This document shows positions 19,755 through 28,786 of a DNA stretch of 64,000 nt, in pieces. Position numbers and translations under genes: made by a program. Below the pieces are notes generated by a model, which was not told the origin of the DNA, did not search any database, and was given only the letters and a program-made list of their open reading frames with translations. The DNA lies in assembly GCA_020721005.1 (NCBI GenBank), contig DYNP01000003.1, forward strand, positions 124,001 through 188,000. The letters are read 5' to 3'. Each line of letters begins with the position of its first letter. Position 1 is the stretch's first letter. The DNA comes from Thiomargarita sp. GTDB lineage: Bacteria; Pseudomonadota; Gammaproteobacteria; Beggiatoales; Beggiatoaceae.

Positions 19755-19861
19755 AACTATTCTCCAACCACCTTCCCTCGAAAACAGAGTTATTCCAAAT
19801 TAAATCGGCTCAAAAAATGCCTATAATATTATAAATAGCCATTTTAAAAAGGAGCTTGATT

Positions 19862-20479
19862 ATGGACACGCTCGTACTACAACCTACTGCGACTGCCCAA
19901 TGGCAATCATTGATCAATGAGGCAGAGCAGTCTTGCCAAACGCATTTGAGTGAGGAATTACAGAGTTATCTGGTGTTCCTGCTGATGCGTTATTTGAAAT
20001 CCTCAGATTTAGCTAATAGTATTTTGGCATTAGAATACCTCGACAGTTTGGAAATGACCGGACGTTTGCGAGAAGAGGGACTGCGTGATGTTGGGGACAA
20101 ATGCCTGTTGTATTCTGGATTATTTCCAGAACAGGCGCAACGTCGTCATGTTGGCATCAGCTATTATGTTCATCTCGGTACATCTGCTTACTCTATATTG
20201 GGAGGATCATTGGTGAGTTTGAAAGCCCAAATTTTTCAAAGGCTTTCTTATCACTTTGTATCCCTCATGGACATTTTACAAACTACTCGGGAATTGACAA
20301 CTCAGCAACCCACCTTAACTCCCCTCCAAGCCATAGAATTGTGGAATGATACGGGCAGTCGTCATGCTTTGGCAACATTGTCTCGTTATACTCACGCTAT
20401 TCCAGTAAGAGTATCCTTCCATGAATCACTTCCTCATTACCAAGTTTCTGCCAAACGAGCCTTAGGCCGTCTAAACTAA
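19862..20479 (+). CDS. Unknown soluble protein
   Basis: 205 residues, not recognised. The ATG at 19862 has AAGGAG 7 bases upstream, and a TATAAT lies at about 19822-19827. Mostly helical, with no signal peptide or membrane helix. Notable segments are ELQSYLVFLLMRYL and HVGISYYVHLGTSAYSILGG. Divergent from the acidic protein and convergent with the J/PH protein, from which a hairpin terminator separates it. Confidence 0.7.
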   Translation: MDTLVLQPTATAQWQSLINEAEQSCQTHLSEELQSYLVFLLMRYLKSSDLANSILALEYLDSLEMTGRLREEGLRDVGDKCLLYSGLFPEQAQRRHVGISYYVHLGTSAYSILGGSLVSLKAQIFQRLSYHFVSLMDILQTTRELTTQQPTLTPLQAIELWNDTGSRHALATLSRYTHAIPVRVSFHESLPHYQVSAKRALGRLN

Positions 20480-20487
20480 AGTTGTTA

Positions 20488-20533
20488 AAAACCACTCTCA
20501 ATAGTTCGTCAATGAGCCAGAGAGTGGTTTTAT
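20488..20533. terminator. Bidirectional terminator between convergent genes
   Basis: AACCACTCTC (20490-20499) pairs with GAGAGTGGTT (20520-20529) and is flanked by AAAA on the left and TTT on the right, so it can end transcription from both sides. Confidence 0.75.
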
Positions 20534-21499
20534 TCAGGATTCCTCGAATTTATCAAGCAGGTGATCTAAAACCTGCCATAGTACTTTTTTGAACTTTAAG
20601 GGAGCAATCACACTGGGTACCATAGTTTTACATCCTCCCATGCCAGTAATTGTGATCGTTCCATAGTTAAATATTTTTCCCAACACCCCTTGTTCGACCA
20701 AAATGCTTTCAAAACGTTGCAATCTGATTTCCACAATTTGTCTACTCACCAAACCCGACTTGGCAATAATCCTCTTGGAAGTAATCACCAGTTCTGTGGT
20801 TTGTTTACCCACAAATACCTCCCATAAGATTAATAAAGAGATGAATAATAACATGCTTAACCCCATTTCCCAAACTCGTATTTCAATAGGTTGTTTTGAC
20901 AACAACTTAGGTACCCATAAGGACACCATGGGCATACTTTGTTGCACGAATTCAGGTTGACTGATCAACAAATAACTGGACACCAGCAAGAGCAATATTG
21001 CTCCAATATCCAGGTAGATCAACCAATGAGTGGCGGCTTGGTAAATAATCTTCTCCCCTGGAATTAATGCAGTTTTGACATATTGAGTATTGGCAATTTG
21101 GTTGACTAATAACCAACCTTTCACCACCTCCTGCTCTGCCAAGTTTGCCTCATCCCATTCTGTAAGACGGGGTTTAGAAGAGTCCCTTAACTTTTTCCAA
21201 ACTTGTAATTTATACCATTGAAGGCTAAACCATTCCTTCAAACGTTGACCTGTATCTCCCAGCTTACGTCCTGCCCCTGCATTGGACTGAAATTGCAAAG
21301 CTCGATCATATCCCGCCCTTCTATAAGGATTAGACAATAACTGATAAGCCTTTTTAATCTGATTGAAATGGGCTCGGGCAGCCTCATTCATTTGTCCCTT
21401 GGTCGCATAAATCTTCCCTAAACGAAGCATGGCTAATCTAATATCTTCTGGAGTGGCGTCTGGAGAAACTTCCAAAAGTTCGTACAAATTTTTCTTCAT
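20534..21499 (-). CDS. Membrane protein with degenerate J-like domain and bacterial PH domain
   Basis: 321 residues. Residues about 4-68 look like a J domain (LYELLEVSPDATPEDIRLAM, then FNQIKKAYQLLSNPYRRAGY), but the invariant HPD is replaced by ATK in GKIYATKGQ, so it should not activate Hsp70. Two hydrophobic segments follow (ILLLLVSSYLLI near 170 and LLFISLLILWEVFVG near 220). A bPH_2 (DUF304-like) domain comes last, with SKRIIAKSGLVSRQIVEIRL and GTITITGMGG. The PH part probably faces the cytoplasm. Function unknown; the J-like part may only provide a docking surface. Confidence 0.78.
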   Translation of the reverse strand: MKKNLYELLEVSPDATPEDIRLAMLRLGKIYATKGQMNEAARAHFNQIKKAYQLLSNPYRRAGYDRALQFQSNAGAGRKLGDTGQRLKEWFSLQWYKLQVWKKLRDSSKPRLTEWDEANLAEQEVVKGWLLVNQIANTQYVKTALIPGEKIIYQAATHWLIYLDIGAILLLLVSSYLLISQPEFVQQSMPMVSLWVPKLLSKQPIEIRVWEMGLSMLLFISLLILWEVFVGKQTTELVITSKRIIAKSGLVSRQIVEIRLQRFESILVEQGVLGKIFNYGTITITGMGGCKTMVPSVIAPLKFKKVLWQVLDHLLDKFEES

Positions 21500-21567
21500 T
21501 ATAACGCGATCAATATTTCCTAATTTAACCAGTAACCCTTAAGGCGTATCATCAAACCAACAGCACA

Positions 21568-21600
21568 TGTAGGATGGGCTGATCAATGGGAAGCCCATCA
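21568..21600 (+). repeat. GATGGGCT-family hairpin repeat
   Basis: TAGGATGGGCTGATC...GGGAAGCCCATCA: the arms GATGGGCT and AGCCCATC can pair. It is the best preserved copy in the window. The rest of the gap to the DUF3147 gene shows no gene. Confidence 0.75.
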
Positions 21601-21768
21601 CCTTCACTTCTTCCGCCCAATCCGCCGCCAATTGGGATATTTTTTCTATCTCAAATAAATTGAAAAACCGTTTGCAATCAATGACAGCGTCTTCATCTTA
21701 TCCAATAAGGTGAAGAAAAAGATTTGGTTTCGCAGGAGCTAACCAAGTTTCTTTCATAATTTCTTAAT

Positions 21769-22119
21769 TTAAAGTCGGATTCCTACTTTTTGTAAAAGAA
21801 GTAATGAAATAAAGTAACCAATAATTGTTGCTAATATTGAAAGACTTAAGCTAACCCAAAAATTAAAGCCCCATTTGAGTAGTACAGGTAAAACTAAAAA
21901 TAATAAAAGGGAAGGTAACACCAACCAAAAGATTTGAGATGAAAGTTCAGCAATTTGCGAAGAGGGAGAACCTTCCACATAAATCCAGATAAATGCAAGT
22001 AAAGAGGTTAGCGGTAAAGAAGCAGCCAATGCTGCAAAACTTATACTTCGTTTTGAAATTTCTGAAATAGCAACAATAATAATTGCCGAAATCAATACCT
22101 TTATTACATAATAAAGCAT
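21769..22119 (-). CDS. DUF3147-family membrane protein
   Basis: 116 residues, almost entirely hydrophobic with about four membrane helices (starting YYVIKVLISAIIIVAISEIS). SFAALAASLPLTSLLAFIWI followed by an acidic turn matches the DUF3147 pattern as I know it. Function of the family is not established. Confidence 0.7.
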   Translation of the reverse strand: MLYYVIKVLISAIIIVAISEISKRSISFAALAASLPLTSLLAFIWIYVEGSPSSQIAELSSQIFWLVLPSLLLFLVLPVLLKWGFNFWVSLSLSILATIIGYFISLLLLQKVGIRL

Positions 22120-22197
22120 TGCTTATTTAACCTTTTGAAAAAATAGGCTTATTGCTCAAAATAAGGCTATTATATAATAATTTTCTTGAATAACAGG

Positions 22198-22887
22198 CTA
22201 ATGATGATGATTCTCTACAGGTTCTTCTAAAGCGGGTGCTTGATTTTTTAAATCATGCAGAAGTTGATGATTGGGTTTTCCATGTTCTTTAGGATGTTGA
22301 TACTGTTGCAGTAAAGAAAAAGCTCCATACAAAAATACAATAAATCCAATTAAAACAATAAGTTGCAATGGTTTCACTTCTTGAATAGGTTCTTTGTGTT
22401 TAATTTCACACACTCCACCTGCACATAAGGTCATTTCTTGTTTGAGAAGTTTGTTATACACAATGCAACCCAAACAAATCCCAAATGACGATTCCATAAA
22501 TAATAAAACAATACACACTCCACAAATCGCAAAATTGAGCAAACTCATATTGTGCATAAAAACAATTGTCACCAACATAATGCTCGCCAAACCTAATCCA
22601 ATCCACCATGCAAAACGTTTAGGAGAAGCCGCAGTATATTCTGGAGTTTGATGTGCGACGACAATTCTTCCCAAAATTAAACTCGGAGAAAAGCACGGAT
22701 TAAACACTCGAATCAAAAAATCTACAAAGAATGCAACAATCATCATTTGCCCGGGTAATAATTGATCCGCGTGCCATGCTCCTAGAAATACTGTTAAAGA
22801 AAAGAAAAACAAAATTCCCGCGCCCGCGCGCACTTCGCGTTCATTAAGGACTGGAATATCATAGCCTTGCACATTTTCACCCAACAT
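22198..22887 (-). CDS. DUF4395-family membrane protein
   Basis: The ATG at 22887 has AAGGAG 6 bases upstream and is preferred to an ATG at 22902, which lies before that site. 229 residues with four or five membrane segments. The family pattern NEREVRAGAGILFF, then DFLIRVFNPCFSPS, then FGICLGCIVY is present. CLGC and a later CAGG Cys could bind metal or form a disulfide. The C-terminus ends ENHHH. DUF4395 proteins are often near thiol or sulfur redox genes, but none is adjacent here. Confidence 0.78.
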   Translation of the reverse strand: MLGENVQGYDIPVLNEREVRAGAGILFFFSLTVFLGAWHADQLLPGQMMIVAFFVDFLIRVFNPCFSPSLILGRIVVAHQTPEYTAASPKRFAWWIGLGLASIMLVTIVFMHNMSLLNFAICGVCIVLLFMESSFGICLGCIVYNKLLKQEMTLCAGGVCEIKHKEPIQEVKPLQLIVLIGFIVFLYGAFSLLQQYQHPKEHGKPNHQLLHDLKNQAPALEEPVENHHH

Positions 22888-22910
22888 AACTTGCTCCTTC
22901 ATTAATAGTA

Positions 22911-22944
22911 GAATGGGCTTCCTAACGTCAGCCCACCCTACTTA
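22911..22944 (-). repeat. GATGGGCT-family repeat
   Basis: GAATGGGCTTCC...GTCAGCCCACCCTAC is the reverse complement of the family consensus. It sits between ppiD and the DUF4395 gene. Confidence 0.65.
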
Positions 22945-22954
22945 TTCACATGGT

Positions 22955-24901
22955 TTATAACCGATCCTTAGCAACATAATAATTCTTAATCTTGGCCTGA
23001 GACTCTAATTCAGACACCAACTGTTGAAATTCTGTCTCACCCAATGCCTGTTGTTGACGCATAATTGTCTGTTGATTCGGATCATGGGTTGCCCCGGTCG
23101 ACTCAGAAACTTTCCCTTCTTCAACCCCTAACACTGCAACTATCGCATAATCCCCAGTGGGTAATGACAACCCCTGATAAATGGCTTTACCCTCAGCAGG
23201 ATAACCCATTTTAAAAGCCTCCTTAACCAACAAAGGTTGCTTTAAAGTCGTATCTTTACGGTCAACCCAAGACACGGTAGACCAACTCAACTGCTCTGCG
23301 CTTGCAAGAGCCTGCGGATCCTTGTGCCCCTTGATCTGCTCCAACACCTGTTGACCCTTTGCTGCCGCCGCAACTTTGGCCTGATCTTTAAGCAATGTTT
23401 GAGTAATTTGCGCCTTCACCTCTTCCAAAGACTTGGGAACTGACTTCTCATGCTCCTTAATTCTCAACACCACCATATGTTGATCACCCACCTCAATCAC
23501 TTCACTGTTAAAATTATCCCGAAGCACTGGATCACTGAAAGCAGCCTGCACCACCTTTGGATAAGACAAAATTGTATTCTCTGGACCCGAAGCCTGACGA
23601 TCAAACAATTCCGTACTTTGAATTGTCAAATGCAATGTGTCCGCCAACATTTTAAGACTATTCGGATGCTCGAAAGCCAAATTGGCAAAAGATTCTGACT
23701 GACTATAAAAAGCAACTTCCGCCTGCTCCTTTCGAGATTCCTCTTCCAACTGTGGTCGCACTTCTTCGAATGAGCGTTTTTTTTCAGGAGTACTTTCCAA
23801 CAACTTGAGAATGTGAAACCCAAACTCACTTTTAACTGGAGAACTGATTGCCCCCACCTTCAAAGTAACTATGGTATCCTCAATCACCTTATTCTGCTGA
23901 CCCTTACCCACCTCCAACCACCCTAAACTTCCTCCCTTATCCTTAGTTTGGCCATCATCGGAACTGGTCTTAGCCAATTCCTCAAAAACTGCTCCAGCCT
24001 TCAATTCAGAGTACAATGCCTGAGCCTTGGCCTCCCCCTTCTTTTGCTCCTCAGCGGTACTTTCTTTGGGCACATTGACCAGAATATGCGCAACATGATA
24101 TTTGGCTGGAGTGGTGAAAGCATCCAAGTGCTCTTGATAACGTTGCTTGAGAACAGATTCCTCAAGCGGCTGATCAGAAGACACCTGATCCTTAGTTAAC
24201 TCCACATACTCAATACTTACCCTTTCTGGAGTCATATACAACTGCTGCTTATTCTGCTCATAATAAGCCTTAATTTCCGACTCTGCCACCTGCCCCTGCT
24301 CTTTAAAACGCTCAACCGGAACAGTAAGATAACTCACTGCCCGTTTCTGCTGTTCCAAACGACTCAAAGTCTCAAGATCATGCTGCGTCAACAACGTTGA
24401 ACGCAATACTCCCTCCCGAAGCTGATCAGTCAACAATGCTCGCCGAATCTGCATCTCAAAATCCCCGGGGGTCATTCCCTGATGACGCAAAAAGTTCTCA
24501 TAAGCCCCTTGAGAAAACACATTATCTTCCCGAAAAGCTGGAAACTCCCGAATATGCTGAGCCAACACCTGATTACTGATGCGCAACCCGGCATCTAAAG
24601 CAGTTTGCACCAGCACCTCTTCCGAAATCATCTGCTGGATAGTATTTTGGCGAATTTGCTCTTCCATAAAAGACAAATCCAGATCTTTCTGCAACATTGA
24701 CCGCAACTGGCGCTTCTGCTGCTGCACATTATAATCAAACTCCTTCTCCAATAACTCGGTACCATTGACCTCCGCAATCACCGACTTTGACACTGGACTG
24801 AGATACTCATGAATTCCCCAAAAAGCAAATGGAATCGCGATCAAAATCACAATCACCCAAGCCAAAAACCCTTGAGCATTATTACGAATAGACTGTAGCA
24901 T
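22955..24901 (-). CDS. ppiD: Peptidyl-prolyl isomerase / periplasmic chaperone PpiD
   Basis: 648 residues anchored by one N-terminal helix (GFLAWVIVILIAIPFAFWGI), with a SurA-like chaperone part (about 35-250) and a parvulin domain (about 265-360: YHVAHILVNVPKEST, SLGWLEVGKGQ, FGFHILKLLES). It helps outer-membrane proteins and works at the Sec translocon exit. Located last in the tig-clpP-clpX-lon-hupB-ppiD order found across gammaproteobacteria. Confidence 0.95.
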   Translation of the reverse strand: MLQSIRNNAQGFLAWVIVILIAIPFAFWGIHEYLSPVSKSVIAEVNGTELLEKEFDYNVQQQKRQLRSMLQKDLDLSFMEEQIRQNTIQQMISEEVLVQTALDAGLRISNQVLAQHIREFPAFREDNVFSQGAYENFLRHQGMTPGDFEMQIRRALLTDQLREGVLRSTLLTQHDLETLSRLEQQKRAVSYLTVPVERFKEQGQVAESEIKAYYEQNKQQLYMTPERVSIEYVELTKDQVSSDQPLEESVLKQRYQEHLDAFTTPAKYHVAHILVNVPKESTAEEQKKGEAKAQALYSELKAGAVFEELAKTSSDDGQTKDKGGSLGWLEVGKGQQNKVIEDTIVTLKVGAISSPVKSEFGFHILKLLESTPEKKRSFEEVRPQLEEESRKEQAEVAFYSQSESFANLAFEHPNSLKMLADTLHLTIQSTELFDRQASGPENTILSYPKVVQAAFSDPVLRDNFNSEVIEVGDQHMVVLRIKEHEKSVPKSLEEVKAQITQTLLKDQAKVAAAAKGQQVLEQIKGHKDPQALASAEQLSWSTVSWVDRKDTTLKQPLLVKEAFKMGYPAEGKAIYQGLSLPTGDYAIVAVLGVEEGKVSESTGATHDPNQQTIMRQQQALGETEFQQLVSELESQAKIKNYYVAKDRL

Positions 24902-25070
24902 AGCTTGTTACCCACTGAAGTTAAAAGAAAGATTTCACACCCCTATTTTACATGAGAGTGTATATAATAGGAAGAAACTCATCTCGTGCCGTCATTATCC
25001 CACCCCCAACACCTGCTGATGCACTCTAAAACCATTTTTGCGCCGTAACGCGGTTCTTATACTAAGACCA

Positions 25071-25181
25071 TGTAGGATGTGTTGAGCGTTTTTTGCGAAA
25101 CGCATCTGTTGCGTTGCTCATGTAGGTTCCCAAATTGCCTTCCTTGATGCGTTTCGCAAAAAACGCTCAACACATCCTACA
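25071..25181. repeat. Large palindrome: perfect 36-bp inverted repeat, 39-base loop
   Basis: The arms at 25071-25106 and 25146-25181 are exact complements and begin TGTAGGATGTGTTGAGCG. They are followed by a T6 run and GCGAAACGCATC. The element lies in the 378-base gap between ppiD and tRNA-Asp, which has no gene. As RNA it would make a very long hairpin, so it could also block read-through from the tRNAs into ppiD. Confidence 0.9.
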
Positions 25182-25279
25182 CAGAATACATAAGTTCTTT
25201 TTATAGTTCGTCAACTACATGTAGCAGCAAACAACACCCAAAAAAAAAGCACACCTGTAAGGTGTGCCTTTGGGATAGC

Positions 25280-25356
25280 TGGCGGAGCGGACGGGACTCG
25301 AACCCGCGACCCCTGCCTTGACAGGGCAGTATTCTAACCAGCTGAACTACCGCTCC
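25280..25356 (-). tRNA. tRNA-Asp (GTC)
   Basis: 77-nt cloverleaf with acceptor GGAGCGG/CCGCTCC, D-arm GTTCAGCTGGTTAGA, anticodon loop CTGTCAA giving GTC, T-arm GCGGGTTCGAGTCCCGT, and encoded 3' CCA. Very close to the enterobacterial tRNA-Asp. Confidence 0.95.
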
Positions 25357-25749
25357 TTGATTAAAAATCAGTCACCACTCTTAACCCTTAAAAGCTTGGG
25401 ATACTGAGTGATTTCACAAATCAGAACCGACGGCAATATAGTTCGTTTCTTCTATTCTAGGACCCAAGCCGGCGTTCACTGACGACCTGGATAAATTTTC
25501 TTAACCCTCTCTAGACCAAAACTGACTTTCGAGAATTTATTACTCAACAACTTATGGCAAACGAGGATGCACTGACAAAGTCCAGACAAATCGTGACGAG
25601 GCACACAACAAACCACTGTTCCCACAACATCCCCTTTAAATCAGTCTCTTGGGACGGTAAACAACCCGTAATCACAAATCTAAAAACCCTAAGTCCAAGG
25701 GTATTATAAACTTCTTCTCAAAAAATGCAAGCCCTTTTCTAAAAAATTT
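25357..25749. other. Gene-free stretch between tRNA-Asp and tRNA-Val
   Basis: 393 bases with no supported open reading frame and no RNA family that I recognise. Both tRNAs and hupB are read leftward, so this may be the spacer of a tRNA transcript. Confidence 0.5.
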
Positions 25750-25825
25750 TGGTGGGTGTTGAGGGACTTGAACCCCCGACTTTCGCCTTGTAAGGGCGAC
25801 GCTCTACCAGCTGAGCTAAACACCC
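25750..25825 (-). tRNA. tRNA-Val (TAC)
   Basis: 76-nt cloverleaf: acceptor GGGTGTT/AACACCC, D-arm AGCTCAGCTGGTAGAGC, anticodon loop CTTACAA giving TAC, T-arm GGGGGTTCAAGTCCCTC, encoded ACCA end. It starts 11 bases after the hupB stop and is probably co-transcribed with hupB. Confidence 0.95.
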
Positions 25826-25836
25826 CAAATTCATCC

Positions 25837-26109
25837 CTAATTAAGGGCGTCCTTCAAAGCCTTACCCGGCTTAAAAACCGGCATTTTGGCCGCCTTGATA
25901 TCAATGGACTCCCCAGTGCGTGGGTTACGACCTGTCCTGGCTGGACGTTCACGTACCGTAAAAGTACCAAAACCAATCAAAGTCACGGAATCACCTTCTG
26001 CCAAACGATCCTTGATGGTTTCCACTATGGCATCTACTGCCTTAGAAGCGGCTGTTTTAGAAATCTCCGCAGCATCAGAAACTGCTTGGACTAACTCCGA
26101 TTTATTCAT
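25837..26109 (-). CDS. hupB: DNA-binding protein HU-beta
   Basis: Nucleoid protein of 90 residues. MNKSELVQAVSDAAEISKTA and the signature GFGTFTVRERPARTGRNPRTG (DNA-binding arm) are clear. It lies between lon and ppiD as in E. coli, with tRNA-Val inserted downstream. Confidence 0.97.
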   Translation of the reverse strand: MNKSELVQAVSDAAEISKTAASKAVDAIVETIKDRLAEGDSVTLIGFGTFTVRERPARTGRNPRTGESIDIKAAKMPVFKPGKALKDALN

Positions 26110-26316
26110 TTTTCCCCCGTTTCACTTGGTGTTAAGAAGGTTCCTAAGAAAATACGATGATGTCTTCCCCACATAAGTAGACGACTATAACTTCCTCTTG
26201 ACCTCTAAAAGGAGAACACCTCTCAACTTAAGAGTCAGGAATAAGGACACGATGAAATCAATCGTCAACGCAACTACTCGACTAGGGAATGTAAAGCCTG
26301 TAAATCTCTTGTAGAC

Positions 26317-28782
26317 TTAATGAGTATGTCGTTGTTGTTCGGCTGCTTCTGAACTCTTTTCCACAACCGTACCAGTTTCCTCCTCTTTACGTGGCGTAGG
26401 AATACGTTGAAGTGCTAATGCGAACACCTCTTCTACCCATTTAACAGGTCGTATATCCAAATTATTCTTGATATTCTCTGGTATTTCCTGCAAATCCTTT
26501 TGATTTTCAGAAGGAATTAAAACCGTTCGTATTCCACCCCGCAATGCCGCTAGCAGTTTCTCTTTCAATCCTCCAATCGGCAAAATTTCCCCTCTTAAGG
26601 TAATTTCACCTGTCATAGCTACGCCTGCAAACACCGGAATCTCAGTCAACACAGACACAATAGCCGTACACATGCCCACGCCTGCACTTGGACCATCCTT
26701 AGGAGTAGCCCCTTCTGGAACATGGATATGAAGATCATACTTCTGATAAAATTCTTTTTCAATACCTAAAGCAGTGGCTCGGCCTCGAACTACACTCATC
26801 GCCGCCTGAATAGATTCTTGCATAACGTCGCCCAATTGTCCAGTATAAGATAACTTACCCTTACCCGGCATCACTGCAGCTTCAATAGTCAACAAATCCC
26901 CGCCCACCTCAGTCCAAGCCAATCCGGTAACCTGACCAACGCGATCCTGTTCTTCAGCTCGTCCATACCTAAACCTTTGCACGCCCAAGTATTTTCCCAA
27001 ATTTCCAGCATCGAGAATGATCTTTTTTGAACCACTGTCTAACAAAATTTCTTTAACCACCTTTCGGCAGATCTTTGCAACCTCTCGCTCCAAATTACGC
27101 ACTCCAGCTTCCCGAGTATAATAACGAACAATATCCCGAATAGCAGTTTCTTCAACCGCAATTTCCGTCGACTGCAATCCATTATACTTCAATTGCTTAG
27201 GAATCAGATAGTTTTGGGCAATATTCAACTTCTCATCTTCAGTATACCCTGACAATCGAATCACTTCCATCCGGTCCAACAAAGGCGGAGGAATGTTAAG
27301 CGTATTCGCCGTAGCTACAAACATAACGTCGGAAAGATCGTAATCAACTTCTAAATAATGGTCATTAAATGTGTGGTTTTGTTCTGGATCCAATACCTCA
27401 AGTAAGGCAGAAGCCGGATCACCTCGAAAATCCATCGCCATTTTATCGACTTCATCCAATAAAAACAAGGGGTTGCGGGTGCCTATTTTGGAAAGATTTT
27501 GAATGATTTTACCGGGCATGGAACCAATGTAAGTGCGTCGATGGCCACGAATTTCCGCCTCATCCCGCACTCCACCCAATGACATACGTACAAATTTCCG
27601 ATTGGTGGCCCGCGCCAAAGATTGTCCTAAAGAAGTTTTACCCACCCCAGGGGGACCAACTAAACACAATACAGGTCCCTTAACTTTGTTGACGCGCAAC
27701 TGCACAGCTAAATATTCTAAAATCCGTTCCTTGACTTTGGCTAAGCCATAGTGATCCGCTTCTAGAGTTTCCTCAGCTTTGGCAATGTCCCGACTGATTT
27801 TGGTGCGTTTTTTCCAGGGCAATCCAATCATGACATCGATATAATTGCGCACTACCGTAGCCTCAGCTGACATAGGCGACATCATTTTCAACTTATTTAA
27901 CTCGCTAACACTTTTGCCCTTAGCCTCCTTGGACATGCCAGCTTCTTCAATCTTACGGGCCAACTCGTCAATTTCATTGGGTACATCCTCCAACTCTCCC
28001 AGTTCTTTTTGAATAGCCTTCATTTGCTCATTAAGATAATACTCACGCTGACTTTTTTCCATCTGCCCTTTGACTCGTTTACGGATGCGCTTTTCAACCT
28101 GCAGTAGGTCAATTTCAGCTTCCATCAGGGCGATGAGGTGTTCCAGTCGGGCTCGAACGTCTACGATTTCCAAGACTTTTTGCTTTTCGTCAATTTTGAT
28201 GGCCATGTGGGCAGCAATAGTATCCGCCAATCTACTGGGATCGTCAATGGTGGATAAAGAAGTGAGGATTTCCGGAGGTACTTTTTTGTTGAGCTTGATA
28301 TACTGGTCAAAACGAGAGGTGATGGAACGGACTAAGCCCTGGATCTCTTGTTCTGGATCGGGTATTTCTGTGGGTAGTATTTTGACTTGGGCCAGGAATA
28401 GTTGGTCTTTTTGTGAGAACTGAAGGATAATTGCTCGTTCTCCGCCTTCGACCAATAATTTAATGGTGCCATCGGGGAGTTTGAGGAGTTGTAAGATGGT
28501 TGAGATGGTACCGATTTGGTGTATGCCTTGTTGATCAGGATCGTCTTCCGCAGCATCCCTTTGGGCTACTAAGAGGATTTGTCCATGGTCACTGGAGGTA
28601 TCACCTTCGGCTTGGCCTTTTGCCTTGGCAAATTCTAGGGCCCGAATGGATTTTTCCCGACCTACGAATAAGGGAATGACCATGTGGGGATAGACCACAA
28701 CGTCTCTTAACGGGAGGATGGGTAAGGTGATATATCCTTCTTCAGGTGGGCTGTCTTTGTAGGCCATGTTAGTTTTGCTCAA
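26317..28782 (-). CDS. lon: ATP-dependent protease Lon
   Basis: 821-residue cytoplasmic protease: LON substrate domain (20-210, starting [15 protein letters not shown]), coiled region, AAA module with Walker A GPPGVGKT (376-383) and Walker [11 protein letters not shown], and C-terminal protease domain with [11 protein letters not shown] (catalytic Ser) and [10 protein letters not shown] (catalytic Lys). Length is slightly above E. coli Lon because of a Glu/Gln/His tail. It starts 4 bases after the clpX stop, so both are in one transcript. The strand base skew flips inside the gene near 28070, about codon 237. Confidence 0.98.
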   Translation of the reverse strand: MSKTNMAYKDSPPEEGYITLPILPLRDVVVYPHMVIPLFVGREKSIRALEFAKAKGQAEGDTSSDHGQILLVAQRDAAEDDPDQQGIHQIGTISTILQLLKLPDGTIKLLVEGGERAIILQFSQKDQLFLAQVKILPTEIPDPEQEIQGLVRSITSRFDQYIKLNKKVPPEILTSLSTIDDPSRLADTIAAHMAIKIDEKQKVLEIVDVRARLEHLIALMEAEIDLLQVEKRIRKRVKGQMEKSQREYYLNEQMKAIQKELGELEDVPNEIDELARKIEEAGMSKEAKGKSVSELNKLKMMSPMSAEATVVRNYIDVMIGLPWKKRTKISRDIAKAEETLEADHYGLAKVKERILEYLAVQLRVNKVKGPVLCLVGPPGVGKTSLGQSLARATNRKFVRMSLGGVRDEAEIRGHRRTYIGSMPGKIIQNLSKIGTRNPLFLLDEVDKMAMDFRGDPASALLEVLDPEQNHTFNDHYLEVDYDLSDVMFVATANTLNIPPPLLDRMEVIRLSGYTEDEKLNIAQNYLIPKQLKYNGLQSTEIAVEETAIRDIVRYYTREAGVRNLEREVAKICRKVVKEILLDSGSKKIILDAGNLGKYLGVQRFRYGRAEEQDRVGQVTGLAWTEVGGDLLTIEAAVMPGKGKLSYTGQLGDVMQESIQAAMSVVRGRATALGIEKEFYQKYDLHIHVPEGATPKDGPSAGVGMCTAIVSVLTEIPVFAGVAMTGEITLRGEILPIGGLKEKLLAALRGGIRTVLIPSENQKDLQEIPENIKNNLDIRPVKWVEEVFALALQRIPTPRKEEETGTVVEKSSEAAEQQRHTH

Positions 28783-28786
28783 AAGG

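Noticed and set aside
25071-25181. CRISPR-like repeat
   Set aside because: There are only two arms, in inverted orientation, with no spacer array; it is a palindrome.
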